A stretch of DNA of 64,000 bases from NCBI GenBank assembly GCA_032164245.1, contig JAVMKO010000004.1, positions 30,915,626 to 30,979,625 on the forward strand. The letters are read 5' to 3'. The position numbers were made by a program, and so were the translations under genes. How positions within the stretch are numbered: the first letter of the stretch is position 1; every line of letters begins with the position of its first letter. The notes beneath the pieces are model-generated. The model ran no database searches and was not told where the DNA came from. It saw nothing but the letters and a program-made list of their open reading frames with translations. Shown piece by piece: positions 47,382-58,087 of the stretch. The stretch is from Sternotherus odoratus (taxonomy: Eukaryota > Chordata > Testudines > Kinosternidae).

Positions 47382-47611
47382 CTACCTAAGGACTAGTACC
47401 CTGTTTCCCCGAAAGTAAGACATCCCCCGAAAATAAGACGTACTTCCAGTTTTGCCTCTCGCTGTAATATAATGTAATGTAATTTTGGGAGCAAAAATTA
47501 ATATAAGACACTGTCTTATTTTCGGGGAAACACGGTATCAGATGTCAAAATCTCCGATGAGCGCAGTTTGCTCATCGGAGATTTTGACATCTGATACTTG
47601 TCCTTAGGTAG
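47382..47611. repeat. Second hairpin, 42-bp arms, split by a MITE
   Basis: The right arm 47,570-47,611 mirrors 47,382-47,398 joined to 47,538-47,562 once the MITE and one TA are removed. Arms read CTACCTAAGGAC on the outside and TCTCCGATGAGC on the inside, around a GCAGTTT loop. Only one mismatch is visible. Confidence 0.92.
47399..47535. mobile_element. TA-inserting MITE (CCCTGTTTCCCCGAAA type), 137 bp
   Basis: The left end CCCTGTTTCCCCGAAAGTAAG and right end TTATTTTCGGGGAAACACGG are inverted over about 24 bases. TA flanks it at 47,397-47,398 and 47,536-47,537. The target TA lies in one arm of a perfect hairpin, and removing MITE plus one TA restores the hairpin. A mariner-type non-autonomous element. 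Confidence 0.92.
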
Positions 47612-47799
47612 CAAGATTCTTCACCTGAGCTCTTGCGAGTCCTGCAAAGAAAGAACCTCCCCCTAGAAAGCAGCTTGGGACCTGCCCCAAAAACGGGACA
47701 AAATTGATATTTTTGTCAAAAAGACGGGACGGTCCAAAAATATGTAAAAAACGGGACTGTCCCGTTCAAAACGGGACGTATGGTCAGCCTACCTCTGAT

Positions 47800-49810
47800 T
47801 CTGAAGGGACTTTAACTGTTGTTATGACTGCAAACGGTTAAAGAATGTGGCTGTTACAAGCCTGCACTCTGACACTTATTGGTTTTAGAAATTTGTCATT
47901 TTCATTCTGGATCACACAGTATCAGTACTGCCTTATGGTTAGGCCATAGGGATTCAGTACTTACACTACCTTCATATTTGACACTGGAAGGAACCTTTTA
48001 AGCATACTAATGGTACTTGATTAATAAATTTAAAAATGCATTTTTCATTGCTCAGATCAGAGCCTGATCTGAACCCAGTGTGTGTTATCTCATTGTCCTG
48101 TTCCAAAATAAATTTGCAATCACTTTCATCCTGGGCTGCAGGTAGTCATCATACACATATCAGAGAGGTTCTCTGTTTTCCTTTCTTCTGGGGACTTCAT
48201 CACTTGCATTCCAAATCTCACTGTTAATGTCTCTTCACATCTATTACTAACATACCTTTTCTTGACCTCAAAACATGCCGCCAATGAACCATTAAACTAC
48301 TCTTGTGTAGACATAGATTCCTGATATATTCAGTGGGGTACTGTAAAACTTCTTCTTGTAATAGGTTAACCTCATCTTGGACCACTAGCACAACCAAAAT
48401 ATTTGGTAGCCATATGTACTGAACAAAGCCTTTCTGTCCAGCAGTATTAAATAAAGAGTATTAATATGGCAAGGTGGAAGTATAAGCCATTGTCAGTGTG
48501 GTCCTTCTCAGATTTTCTACCAAATACTACTTTAATTGATGTTACTAGTATAAACATAAAAGGAGCATTACTATTAGTCTTTCCTAAATCAAAGCTATTT
48601 ACTAGTATTAAACATCAATGGTTTCTAGTCTTAGAGGCATAATGATTCCCAGTACACTGAAGTAATGGGCATTCCTGCTTTGATTGCTAACTTTATAATG
48701 GCAACATTGATCTGCATTACACCAAGAAAAAAAAACAATAGAAAACCATAACAAAAAAGCAATTAAAATGACTTTCATGGACTTGATGATTTAAACTCTG
48801 TGAGCAATGGTAAAAATATAAATGAACAGTTGCAAAAGGGAAGCTTAATCTAACTTGCTCCACTGCTAGTGCCTCAGGTCACAGTGAACTTCCAGAGCAA
48901 TATAATCATGAGTTTTATGAACCTACACTTCATAACAAGATTAGAAATAGTCTATTTGTTACTGTCCAGAAATTGAGAAAGGTTGGCAAGATCAATGTGC
49001 AGTTAGCCTTCTATATTTAAGAGCTTGACCTATAGAAAATAATGCATTCTTGACAGAAAAATCCTGAAGAACTGATTTAAATATAATTTGTTTATTAGAA
49101 AACTACTGTTAACAAAACACGTAATCACACAGTCATTTGGTACACACATAGTGAAGATAATGATCAACAATAAGAAAATCTCAAGTTTAATTATTTGGTT
49201 TGGTTTGAGGGTCTGGTTGGTTGGTTTGAAAAATTCAAATGCTTAATTGTGATATCCATGCTTTTTTAAAGAGCTGCAATATCCCATGTCTTTTTTCCAT
49301 TCTCACAAGTTAAAATGGTCCTTTCCTGGACCCTCACATTTCTTGCTTGAATTCTACCACATCCCCTGAACTCTCATATATTGACCTTCACTAAGCTGCC
49401 TCTTTTGATGATTGTTTTAGGAAATGACTCTGCCCATTGTGCTCTGGAAAAACTTCTGGGTTCAGATTTTATACACTCAGTGCTTCCTGGGATGTTTGAA
49501 TTCACTAACAACCATCTCAGCTTGGGGAAGCTCTAGAATTTGAGATCAGAATACTATCATGGGCTTAGCAGAAAAGTCCAGATCTCCTGAGTTCCTGAGG
49601 TGAATTTCAGAGGTGAATTTCAGAGGCTACTTGGGGTTCAGGAAGACAGATTGGGAAGAATTATACAGAAGGATATGAATCTAAGAACTATTGAGAGTTG
49701 GGTATCTTTACTAAATCACTTTGCACATTCCTAATAATGATTTCTTGATCAAGATAACTAAAACAGTCATGGCAATAATCACACAAATCATATTTCATCT
49801 CCCATTTCTA
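47800..49810. other. AT-rich background
   Basis: No gene or transposon is visible. A 13-bp duplication (AGGTGAATTTCAG twice) occurs at about 49,599-49,624. Confidence 0.5.
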
Positions 49811-49920
49811 AGATCATAGAATATCAGGGTTGGAAGGGACCACAGGAGGTCATCTAATCCAAACCCTGCTCAAAGCAGGACCAGTCCCCAACTAAATCAT
49901 CCCAGCCAGGGCTTAGTCAA
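49811..49920 (-). mobile_element. CR1 3' end fragment
   Basis: ATCATAGAATATCAGGGTTG, GGAGGTCATCTAATCC and AATCATCCCAGCCAGGGCTT match the 3' end of the CR1 copy at 58,088. The 3' end is on the left. Only about 110 bp survive. Confidence 0.85.
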
Positions 49921-50493
49921 TATTAGACACTTTGCTGTCTTGTTTCTGCTACCTGAAACATATACAGTATACGCTTGTTCATAAGCCTAATTTTTTTAGT
50001 AAAAAGGGAAGCATCAGAGAAAGCGGTCGGCTTATGAATGGGTATAGAGAGGGAGAGGTGGGACACAGCCCCTCCCTCCGACAGAGGGGGCAAGGAGAGG
50101 CAGCACAGCCAGCAGAGCCAGAAGGGAAGAGGGCGCCAGAGTGTCTCCACCTCTGGCCACGCTGCTCTCCCCACAGTCTTCAAATCACGTGCAGCTCTGG
50201 AGCTGGCAAGCTGCGGGCATGCCACCTGATCCCGCCTGCCAGAACACACTGCAGCCACACCACCCAGCCTGCCGGAACATGCTGCGGCCAGGTCAGAGAC
50301 ATCCTCCCCTGGGCCACTCCAGATGGGACTGGGACAGTGTGGGGGTCCAGGGTCAGGGGGGTCATGTGGGGAGTGGTCACAGGGGTTACCCCCCTGACAC
50401 CCAGCTTCTCCTCCCCCAAAACTTTCTCCACCAGTTGCTGTCCCAGCTCATCAGAGTAAGTGGCTGGCAGGCGAAGACACTTTGTTGACATAG

Positions 50494-50846
50494 AATCAGA
50501 GAGGTAGCCGTGTTAGTCTGGAATAGCAGAGGTAACAAAGTCCTGTGGCACCTTAAAGACTAACTATAAAGTTTTGAAGCATGAGCTTTCGTGGGCTAAT
50601 ACCCACTTCGTCGGATGCAAGCAGTGGAAGTGTCCAGAGGCAGGTATAGAAAAGTATCGGAGATGACAAGCTGGTTCAGCCTAATTGGACTAACCTTTTT
50701 ACCTCCCACCTGGTTCTTGCCTACTTTTCTATACCTGCCTCTGGACACTTCCACTGCTTGCATCCGACGAAGTGGGTATTAGCCCACGAAAGCTCATGCT
50801 TCAAAATTTTATAGTTAGTCTTTAAGGTGCCACAGGACTTTGTTAC
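50494..50846. mobile_element. Young hairpin retroelement, PLE-related, 14-bp target duplication
   Basis: CTTTGTTGACATAG flanks the element on both sides (50,480-50,493 and 50,847-50,860), perfect over 14 bases. Inside, arms 50,531-50,656 and 50,722-50,847 are reverse complements over 126 bp with one mismatch. The left end has AGAGGTAGCCGTGTTAGTCT, as in PLE-associated repeats at 4,736 and 62,100. Each arm contains a hammerhead-like core. Long target duplications and inverted arms fit target-primed insertion of a Penelope-related element. No protein is encoded, so it is non-autonomous. Confidence 0.82.
50760..50799 (+). other. Hammerhead-ribozyme-like motif (mirrored at 50,579-50,618 minus)
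   Basis: GCATC, then CCGACGA, a perfect stem GTGGG/CCCAC with TATTA loop, then GAAA and GCTCATGC. The order and stem agree with a hammerhead core (CTGANGA, stem II, GAAA), with GCAT/ATGC as possible stem I. The U4 position reads C, which should weaken or abolish cleavage, and stem III is not clear. Identical copies lie in both arms. Activity is untested. Confidence 0.45.
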
Positions 50847-51309
50847 CTTTGTTGACATAGGTGTACCTCCGTGCCTCCAGTTGCTCAAGGTAAACAAACC
50901 ATCTTGGCTCATCAGTGGCTTATCCTGATGGCCCAGGAGTCAAAGTTTGCCAATCCCTGAATGATAGAGTCAGTTTATGAATAGGTCGTAAACATTTTTC
51001 ATTTTTACGTATCCATCTTGGGGGGACGGGGGTAGGCTTATAAACAAACTGACTTATGATCAGGTGGGAGGCTTATAAATGAACTGGCTTATGAAGTGGC
51101 GAGGATCAAGGATATACGATTAGTTTTTTATGCTTTTTTTATGCTTTTTCCAAACACATAACTTCTCACTTTAACTCTTGAGCAGCAAATAGAGAAGTTG
51201 GTAAAAGCTCTTTGGTCCTGACTATACATACAGAAGGCATATGATGGCATAAATATTGCCTGTTCATAATAGTTAATCTGAATATGGAATTTAGTGGAAC
51301 CCTACCCCT

Positions 51310-51530
51310 GCTCACTGATGTTGTACCAAGTCAAGTGCTTTACAGAATCTAAGGGTATTGCATCAACACTGTTGTCTTTATCAACTAAACTTGTAATCTC
51401 ATCAAAAAAAGATATCAAGATAGCACAATAGTATCTATTTTCCATACCCTATATTTATGGTAATTAATTATAATTATTTTCCTTTAATTCTTTATCAGTC
51501 AAGTACTGTATCAGCTACTCAAAGGTCAGA
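51310..51530 (-). mobile_element. CR1 reverse transcriptase fragment
   Basis: CAAGTGCTTTACAGAATC, CAACTAAACTTGTAATCTCA, AAAAAAGATATCAAGATAG and CCTTTAATTCTTTATCAGTC match the RT part of an old CR1 subfamily in reverse. Diverged; no frame is kept. Confidence 0.7.
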
Positions 51531-52964
51531 GAATTTCATAAAGTACATCCTGCCTTATTAGTCTTTCATTGACAAAGTGAATTAGAGACAAGAAATTGTT
51601 AACAATAGAGTAATTGCACTAGCAATGGAAAAAATGTGGATTTTAGTAAAAGGCTATTCTGATCAGTTATACATGAGTAGCACAGTTGATGCAAAATACC
51701 ACATTATATCTGACACATATTTCATCCTTTGAATGTTCCAGGCCAGTTGAATACTGCTGACCTTTTCATCAACTGCAGATTAGAATCCTGAACAGAATTT
51801 CGTGAGGAATAGTTTGGGATTTTTTATTATTACATTTTGCTAAATGACTTCTAATATCTGGGAAAGTGTGGAACTGGAGATGACTTTTCAAGGAATATTC
51901 AGAGATGGAAATACATTGTATATCTATAATATATATAGTGTAAGTGAACCTTATTTTGTATGAGAGTAGGTGGGGTATCCTTGGAGCAATCTAAAAGGTT
52001 CCTGAGGCCTTTGATTATTCATTCAGGGAAATATTCATTCTCAATAGTTATAGATGATAACAGGCTTATAACTCTGATCCAGCAAAATGTTTGAGCACCT
52101 GTTTAACTTTAATCATATGAATAGACCCATTAAAGTTAATGGGAATGTTCATATTCTGAAAGTTAATCATGTGATTAAATGCCTTGTTGAATTTGTGTCT
52201 ATATGACAAACTATAAGTAAATATTTTCAGATTTTATGCAAGATTTGTAGTGATTTATTAAAGTCCAGATTTCATCTAACACTATTTTCTCTATCGGGAC
52301 CCTCATCTCATTTTGCAGCATGACATCATTGGTGTTCTCATGGTTTAGAACCCCTGTTATAACAATGGGGATGTTGCAGAATATGAAAAAATATATACGT
52401 TCCTGAACTGCAAAGTAGGACCTGGATGGGAATGTATAATGTAGTGTTCACATTCCCACATAGTTTGCAGCAACCTTACATAAAATATAGTTTATAATTT
52501 GGAAAAGTGACGCTTAAGTTTTCCTTTTGTAACTGGATTTTTAGCAAGTTTATTCTAGGCTTTTTATTCTTCCGTAGATATGGCTTAATTGTTTTATCGA
52601 GTAGTTTCTTATGTCAGCTCAAGAAATAAATGGGTAATATATGAACGGGATATAAAAGTTTGGGGAGGATGTTCGTTTTAATTATGTGAATGTGCCACAA
52701 TGAAAGGAATTCTTGTCATACAGAAAGCTCTAATTTTATTTTGTGCAAAAATGGGGGAGGGTTTGACATTATAGGGTAGATATTCTAGTGGGAATTTCTG
52801 ACTACATATTTAAATCCAAATCTTGATCATTTAAATTGAAAATATTTGGATAAAACCTTTTTTAAAAAACTTAATCATTATGGTTTGCTTCTTATTTGTG
52901 TATTTCTTCTTCTACTCCTACTTTTTCTTCTGTCCAGATAAACCACAATATTATTGTATCGGGT
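51531..52964. other. AT-rich background
   Basis: No gene. At 52,080-52,190 there are weakly mirrored pieces (TAAAGTTAATGGGAATG) of the dispersed palindromic relic. Confidence 0.5.
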
Positions 52965-53612
52965 TGCCTACCGTGCTCCTGGGATAAAAGGAGTGAGAAC
53001 AGCTGAGGGAGACTGGCTAGGTAGATAGCCACAAGTGTGGCCAGCTCAATCAGGGCACAGCTGGCCCTGATAAGAAGGCTGTGAGTAAAGAGCCAAAAGA
53101 ATCTCACTCCAGGGCTGGAGTGAGAAGGACCTAGCTGCCCGGGAGAGACAGGGTACCTTTGACAGAGTAGTGCTGGGGAAGGGGCAGGCTGGGCTGGGGA
53201 GTTCAGGCCTGGCTTCCTCCCAGGCTGAGGCCTGGCAGGAAGGCCTAGGAAGGCACTGGGCTGTAAGGAGACAGCTGGGGCTAGAAAGGCAGCATGTCCA
53301 ATCCCCTTGCCAATGATGAATGGCCATTACATACTGCAGTTTGCCCCAGAGTAAGGGGGGGGGAGATGATGACTGGCAGTAGCCACTGAGGCGAGGTGGG
53401 CATAAGGGAAAGGGGATCCCCCTTGGAGGGGCAACCAAGAGTGGCAGCACCCCAAGATAAGGGTGAAGTGCCTGAAATACAATGGTAGAGATCAACAAGG
53501 AAGCAGGTATTGGTGTGGAGATACCAGACAGCAGGAGGCACTCCGAGGCTGGACTAGCTAATTCCTGGACTGACCAGCAGAAGATGCCATGGCGGTGAGT
53601 AACCGCTGTGCT
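52965..53612. repeat. GC-rich interspersed repeat, LTR-like, unassigned
   Basis: The block has abrupt compositional borders and text such as AATCAGGGCACAGCTGGCCC, GAAGGCTGTGAGTAAAGAGC and AATCTCACTCCAGGGCTGG, which I associate with reptile LTR sequences. I cannot find clean TG...CA ends or a target duplication. The 150-codon minus-strand frame at 53,046-53,498 is Pro/Leu/Ser-rich and not a recognised protein. Confidence 0.4.
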
Positions 53613-54799
53613 ACAATTATGAATAAAATGACTAATTTTAATTTGAGAATCACGGTTTTTACTAGGTTTTGTACTAGCAGATTAGTGACTGAACTGGAAA
53701 CAGAAGCCAAGTCTCCTGAATGCCAATCCTAAAACTGATCCTGTTTGGTTTGAGTATGCTTATTTGCAATGCATAAAAAATCATGACATATCATCATATA
53801 TTTGTTTTGATAGTGTAGAAGGCTTTTCTTTGCCTGGTTAGCTTAAATTGTTTGTTCTGATAATTGTGTGGTCTGATGAACACAGGTGGCCTGTATCTTC
53901 ATTGATGGGACATAGTGCTGGGAAATAGTTGAATTTCAATTCCCACTTTTTGCTAGGATAGTGAGTTTAGCACCCAGTCTTCAAAGTATCCAGTGGAATT
54001 TGGGAGCAATGTGCCAAGAGGTAAATCAATTGATTTTTCTTCTGCCTCTGTTTTCCAGATCATCAATACTTTCTTCTGGGATTTTTTCCCCCAGATTCTT
54101 AATTTTAGCATTATGTCTTCAGTCAGAGAGAGATTTTACTTCAGTTCACCTCATCTAGCAACTTACTTATCCATTTTGGCATTACATCCATCCAAAGAAG
54201 AATGTAGGGGAGATAGGGTATATTCAAGTTTATTTTCCCTAACCATAGTGAGGTTGCAGGCTAACTCTTCTACAGTATGCTCATCCACAGTGCCTCTGTT
54301 AGAATCTGAAGAAGAGGACTTATTTTGCAGTTTATGGTATGTTTTGTTTCTGACCAACTAGGCAGTACTGTCTTTGTCTCTCATGTTGGGTGTAATGGGG
54401 ATCCAAATTTTTTTTTTAATGGGGATCCATTTTTTTTTTTTATTATTTTATTTTAAATCTTCCTTTGGAGTGCAGCTCAATTTCTGTGCCATTTACAGAA
54501 GTACTGTGGCCTGAATTTTTAGAGGTGTTTGGTGATAATTTGGCAAGGTGTTGAGCGGGTAAATGAGGACTAGAATCAAAACTGCCTCTAAATGCAGTTC
54601 AGTGCTTTGGCTGGCATCACATGACTCCCATGGTCCATTGTACAAAGGTGCTTTTTGTTGCACACAACTCGTATCATTAAAATAAAATATATGTCAAGCT
54701 CTCTTTTCCCTTTTCTTCCTCTGGCCACATCTTTGTTAAAAAAAAAATGTGTTGTATAGTTCCTGTTGCTATATGACAACATTCATCTCTCTTCCTCAT
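53613..54799. other. Background with a short duplication
   Basis: No gene. At 54,396-54,440 AATGGGGATCCA plus a T-run occurs twice in tandem. The 122-codon plus frame at 53,993-54,361 has no motif I recognise. Confidence 0.45.
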
Positions 54800-55340
54800 G
54801 GTCAGGGTGTAATGGATGCTGGGAGAGGCTAAGCCTCCCCAAATCTCATGCTGCCGGCAGGGGAAGGGGCTGTGGCAGATTACTGCATGGGCCCATGAGG
54901 CCTGTGCCCAAGGACCTGAATATTTTGAGCCCCTCGGAAAAATCTCCCCCCGCCACAGTGGTGGGACTAGAGGAGCTTTCATTCTCCACTGCAGCCACAG
55001 AGCTTTTCTCATCTTGGGGCTGAAGCAATGAGGGACAGGGGGCCTTGGATGAAAGCAGAGGAGTGGGGACAGAATAGGGTCAGGTACATGGGCAGAACAG
55101 GAACGGGGAACAGGGGAAGGGGTGGAACAGGGAAGGAACCCACAGCTCTGCTGCTGGGCTCCCAGCTGAGGAGGAAGGGTTCCAGAATGTCAGCCTCCCT
55201 CTGTGATCCTGACCGAGATCACAGCTGTCCCTCACACCAGTAGGGTCCACAGGAGGGCTGAGAGAAGCGAGCATGGGCGTGGCCTCAGCTGGAAGAGGCA
55301 GGCCAAGGCGCTAGCCTCCCCAGTGGAATGCTTCATCCTC
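54800..55340. repeat. GC-rich repeat, possible non-autonomous DNA element
   Basis: CTGGGAGAGGCTAAGCCTCC at the left and GCTAGCCTCCCCAGTGG at the right are partly inverted, suggesting a hAT-like MITE, but no clear 8-bp duplication is present. The interior is GC-rich with overlapping short frames in all registers and no recognisable protein. Confidence 0.4.
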
Positions 55341-58087
55341 TACCCATGCTCTTCCTTTCTCAATCTGAGAGGTGTTTCTAATCATGCTTCTATCTCAACT
55401 TATCCTCAGACCCTCTGAGGAATAAGCTATGCACATTTGTTTATCTAAGCAAGGTGTTATCCAGGATGACTAGTGCTTATTTACGAGCTACTAATGTGCT
55501 ATGTCTTATTTACTGTGCGCAAAAAGCACAAAGGTGAGAGCCTAATAAACTAATCAATGAAGTAACTAAAAACTTTAAAAAGAGACATTTTTATTATGGG
55601 TGCTTAGTGAATAGGTACTTAATTTATGTGGGTAGCATTCTAGACTGAACAGAGATTTATGAATTGCAAGTATTGGGCCAGAATCTGCCTGTCTTTTGAA
55701 AAGGATACATGGATGTGAACCTAAAGAAGTAAATTTAAGGGAGTATGAGTTGGCATAATGTACATATTAGGAAAATAAAAGGAGATGCAAGTTTCATCAG
55801 AATCAATGCACCTGAGAAATTGGCTCATTGTCTCTGAGGTTTTGTTGTTATCCAGAAATTAATGTGGTGATCCCCTGCTTAAATTAATATATTAATTAAA
55901 TAGCCCCAATCAAGTTTTCCCAAGCCTACTCATTAGCATTCTAAAAGGAACACAATGTTTTGAGTACATCTAACTTATGAACATCTAAATGTGAACTGTA
56001 TTTAAAATATGGATATATAATGTACTGGAAATATATATGATAATTTATAGTCAAGTACTTAGCCATACAATATGGCTTGAATGGTCTATGAAAACAAAAT
56101 GTATCATTCATCAAAACAAACATGGAGCTAAAAATTAAAATGTGAAAGGATTTTGGACTGAATCATGTAACAAGTAAATACACACAGTAAATGAACCATG
56201 TAATTTACTGTGGTTCAAAATACATTACCTTAAAAACATACCTCTGTCAGTTGCATTTGTTTTCCAGTTCTGGCAGTGGTGGGTAATGCTAGATCCAAAA
56301 ATAGGTGTTGTGGAAAAGAAATAGGGCAATAATGTAATGATCCAATGCAGAGTCCAAATTTGACATCGCTTCAACTGTTTGATTAATGATTTCCCTGTAT
56401 GTAGCTGTTGCATTGCTAAGTCAGTGCTTTTCTAATTGGAAAAATCTGTGTACAAATTGATGAACACTGATGACGACTTTGGCACTGCCATTAGTAAACT
56501 ATTGCATAGAGATTATAATTTAGGATATTTTACTGAACCTGAGAAATATGGAGAAAACACTGAATAAACTGCCCCCCAGAACCTCAACCCTATAATCTGT
56601 ATTAATTTTTAGGCAACATTGGGAGGAAAGGTTCAGTCTATGCTACATGTTTATTGGAAAAGATATATTGTGAAAGTTATTTGCTAATGCAATCTTTTAT
56701 GGCACTAAATTTAGATTTAATGGTTTGGCTACATGGTGTGGGAATGCGCTCTAAGGGGTGTGCTTTCTAAAGTGCACTAGCATATGTTAATTGATCTGTG
56801 GAGGCCCTCCTGCTGCATACTATAGATTCCCTAGTACACTTTAATATAGTACTGTTTCAAATAAAATTGAGTTAAAGCTCACCAGCAGGGTCTATGTGAA
56901 CCAATTAAAGCACAATACATTAGTGTGCTTTAGATAGGACTGAGTCCAGGGAGGGCTGCAGGAAGACAATGCCTCCAGGGAGGAGAAGGTAAAGACTATA
57001 TACCCTGGCCAAGGTTTGTTCTGTTCCACTTGCAATGTGTAACTTGGCTGAAGCTCTGCCAAAGAAACCATGGAACAAAGGAGGGTGGGGAGTGATTATG
57101 AGGGGTGGGTGCAACCATATTATGAGAATCTGCTGACACATGCACTTGACTGGAGAATACTTGTGCGAAGTGGGAGCTGACACCATTACAGTGAATTTGT
57201 GGCTTGTGATGCACAGGAAGTTAGACTGGATGATCATGATGATCCCTTCTGGCCATAAAGTATATGAACCTAAATGTTTATTCCAGTAAAAAGATACATA
57301 GAAGATCACCTCAAAAATAGTCTCTTAATGTTGACTTGCTTATTGGAAAAATGTTTTGTCATAGTATTTTTTAAAAAGGTGATGATAATATCTGTAGAAA
57401 GATGCCATAATTTGGTATGTAAACTGCATGAGGAAGAAAATAATGACATACCTTAGCCATAACAGTGTAAAGTTAAAGAAGACTAAAGAGTGACTTTCTG
57501 TAGTTTGTTTTTTTTCAATTGTTGGTCATCAAAAGTCTCATATTCTTCCATTCATTTGTACTGCATTTCCCCCCTTAGCATCAAATTCTTTGTGTACACT
57601 GGTAGTTTCTCTCTCATATAGTGCCCTCTAGTTAAAAAAACATGGATCTCAGGCAACTCTCTGTCTAATTTTGAATTAGAAGAGTTTGATGGAACTAACA
57701 GCAAAATAAACAAAATAAAAAATACTGAGATGATTCATTCGACTCTTTAATGGTGACCAACTAGAAAATGCTTTCCATAATAATAATAAAGGTAACAACA
57801 TGGAACTGGGTGTAATAGCAATAATCTTCCAATAAGACATGAAATAAGAGAAAATTCTATACCATAGGAGACATTCATTCATCTGCCATTCTTTACTTTG
57901 GTATGAAATTGTTTAGTGTCACTAGACTCAAAACCCTGAAAAAACAAAATGTATTTTTATCAAATTGAGAAAGACATGGAAGAAAGCAGTGTAACACATT
58001 TCAGCTTATAACCAAGCTATAAATATTTATGAAAGTATCTTTCTCAATTCTGTTCTTCCTTATCTGCTCTGTATTTGTGTTTTAGTA
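55341..58087. other. AT-rich background with MITE-like and LINE-tail relics
   Basis: No gene. 56,725-56,935 has scattered GTGCACTAG, AGTACACT and TTAGTGTGCTTTAG pieces that may be a decayed MITE. 57,205-57,275 (TTAGACTGGATGATCATGAT, then ATCCCTTCTGGCC and AAAGTATATGAACC) is a CR1-type 3' tail on the plus strand. Confidence 0.45.

Larger units (their letters stand above)
46160..47791. mobile_element. hAT-type non-autonomous element (1.63 kb) carrying a captured gene fragment
   Basis: The left end TAGGCTGACCATATTTCC and right end GGACGTATGGTCAGCCTA are inverted over about 13 perfect bases. The flanking 8-mers are identical: CCTCTGAT at 46,152-46,159 and 47,792-47,799, the hAT signature. Subterminal AAACGGGAC motifs recur at both ends. 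No transposase is encoded. Left to right the interior holds G-rich sequence with three copies of a PKC exon end, a complete PKC-gamma-like first coding exon (minus strand), a purine-rich tandem block, a large palindrome, a second hairpin split by a TA-inserting MITE, and the right end. The identical duplication argues for a fairly recent insertion, and the inner elements moved with or into it. Confidence 0.92.
49967..51118. mobile_element. Non-autonomous DNA element (ATAAGCC termini) with nested hairpin element
   Basis: The left end GTATACGCTTGTTCATAAGC and right end (reverse complement GTATATCCTTGATCCTCGCC then ACTTCATAAGCC) look inverted with an indel. CTTATGAATGGG on the left and GGCTTATAAATGAACTGGC on the right strengthen this. 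The interior is GC-rich. A minus-strand frame crosses the site where the hairpin element later inserted (50,480-50,493), but I recognise no protein. Superfamily and target duplication are not clear. Confidence 0.55.

Noticed and set aside
46425..47389. Long open frames (250-298 codons minus, 125-142 plus) over the purine-rich block
   Set aside because: They are Ser/Pro/Leu or Gly/Arg/Glu strings produced in several registers by the tandem repeat and palindrome. Only the PRKCG-like 56 codons in one of them are meaningful.
49923..50491. Frames of 103-175 codons
   Set aside because: GC-rich interior of a non-autonomous element; no protein recognised, though a piece crosses the hairpin element's target site.
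53046..53541. 150-codon minus-strand frame
   Set aside because: Pro/Leu/Ser-rich, within a GC-rich repeat; no family match.
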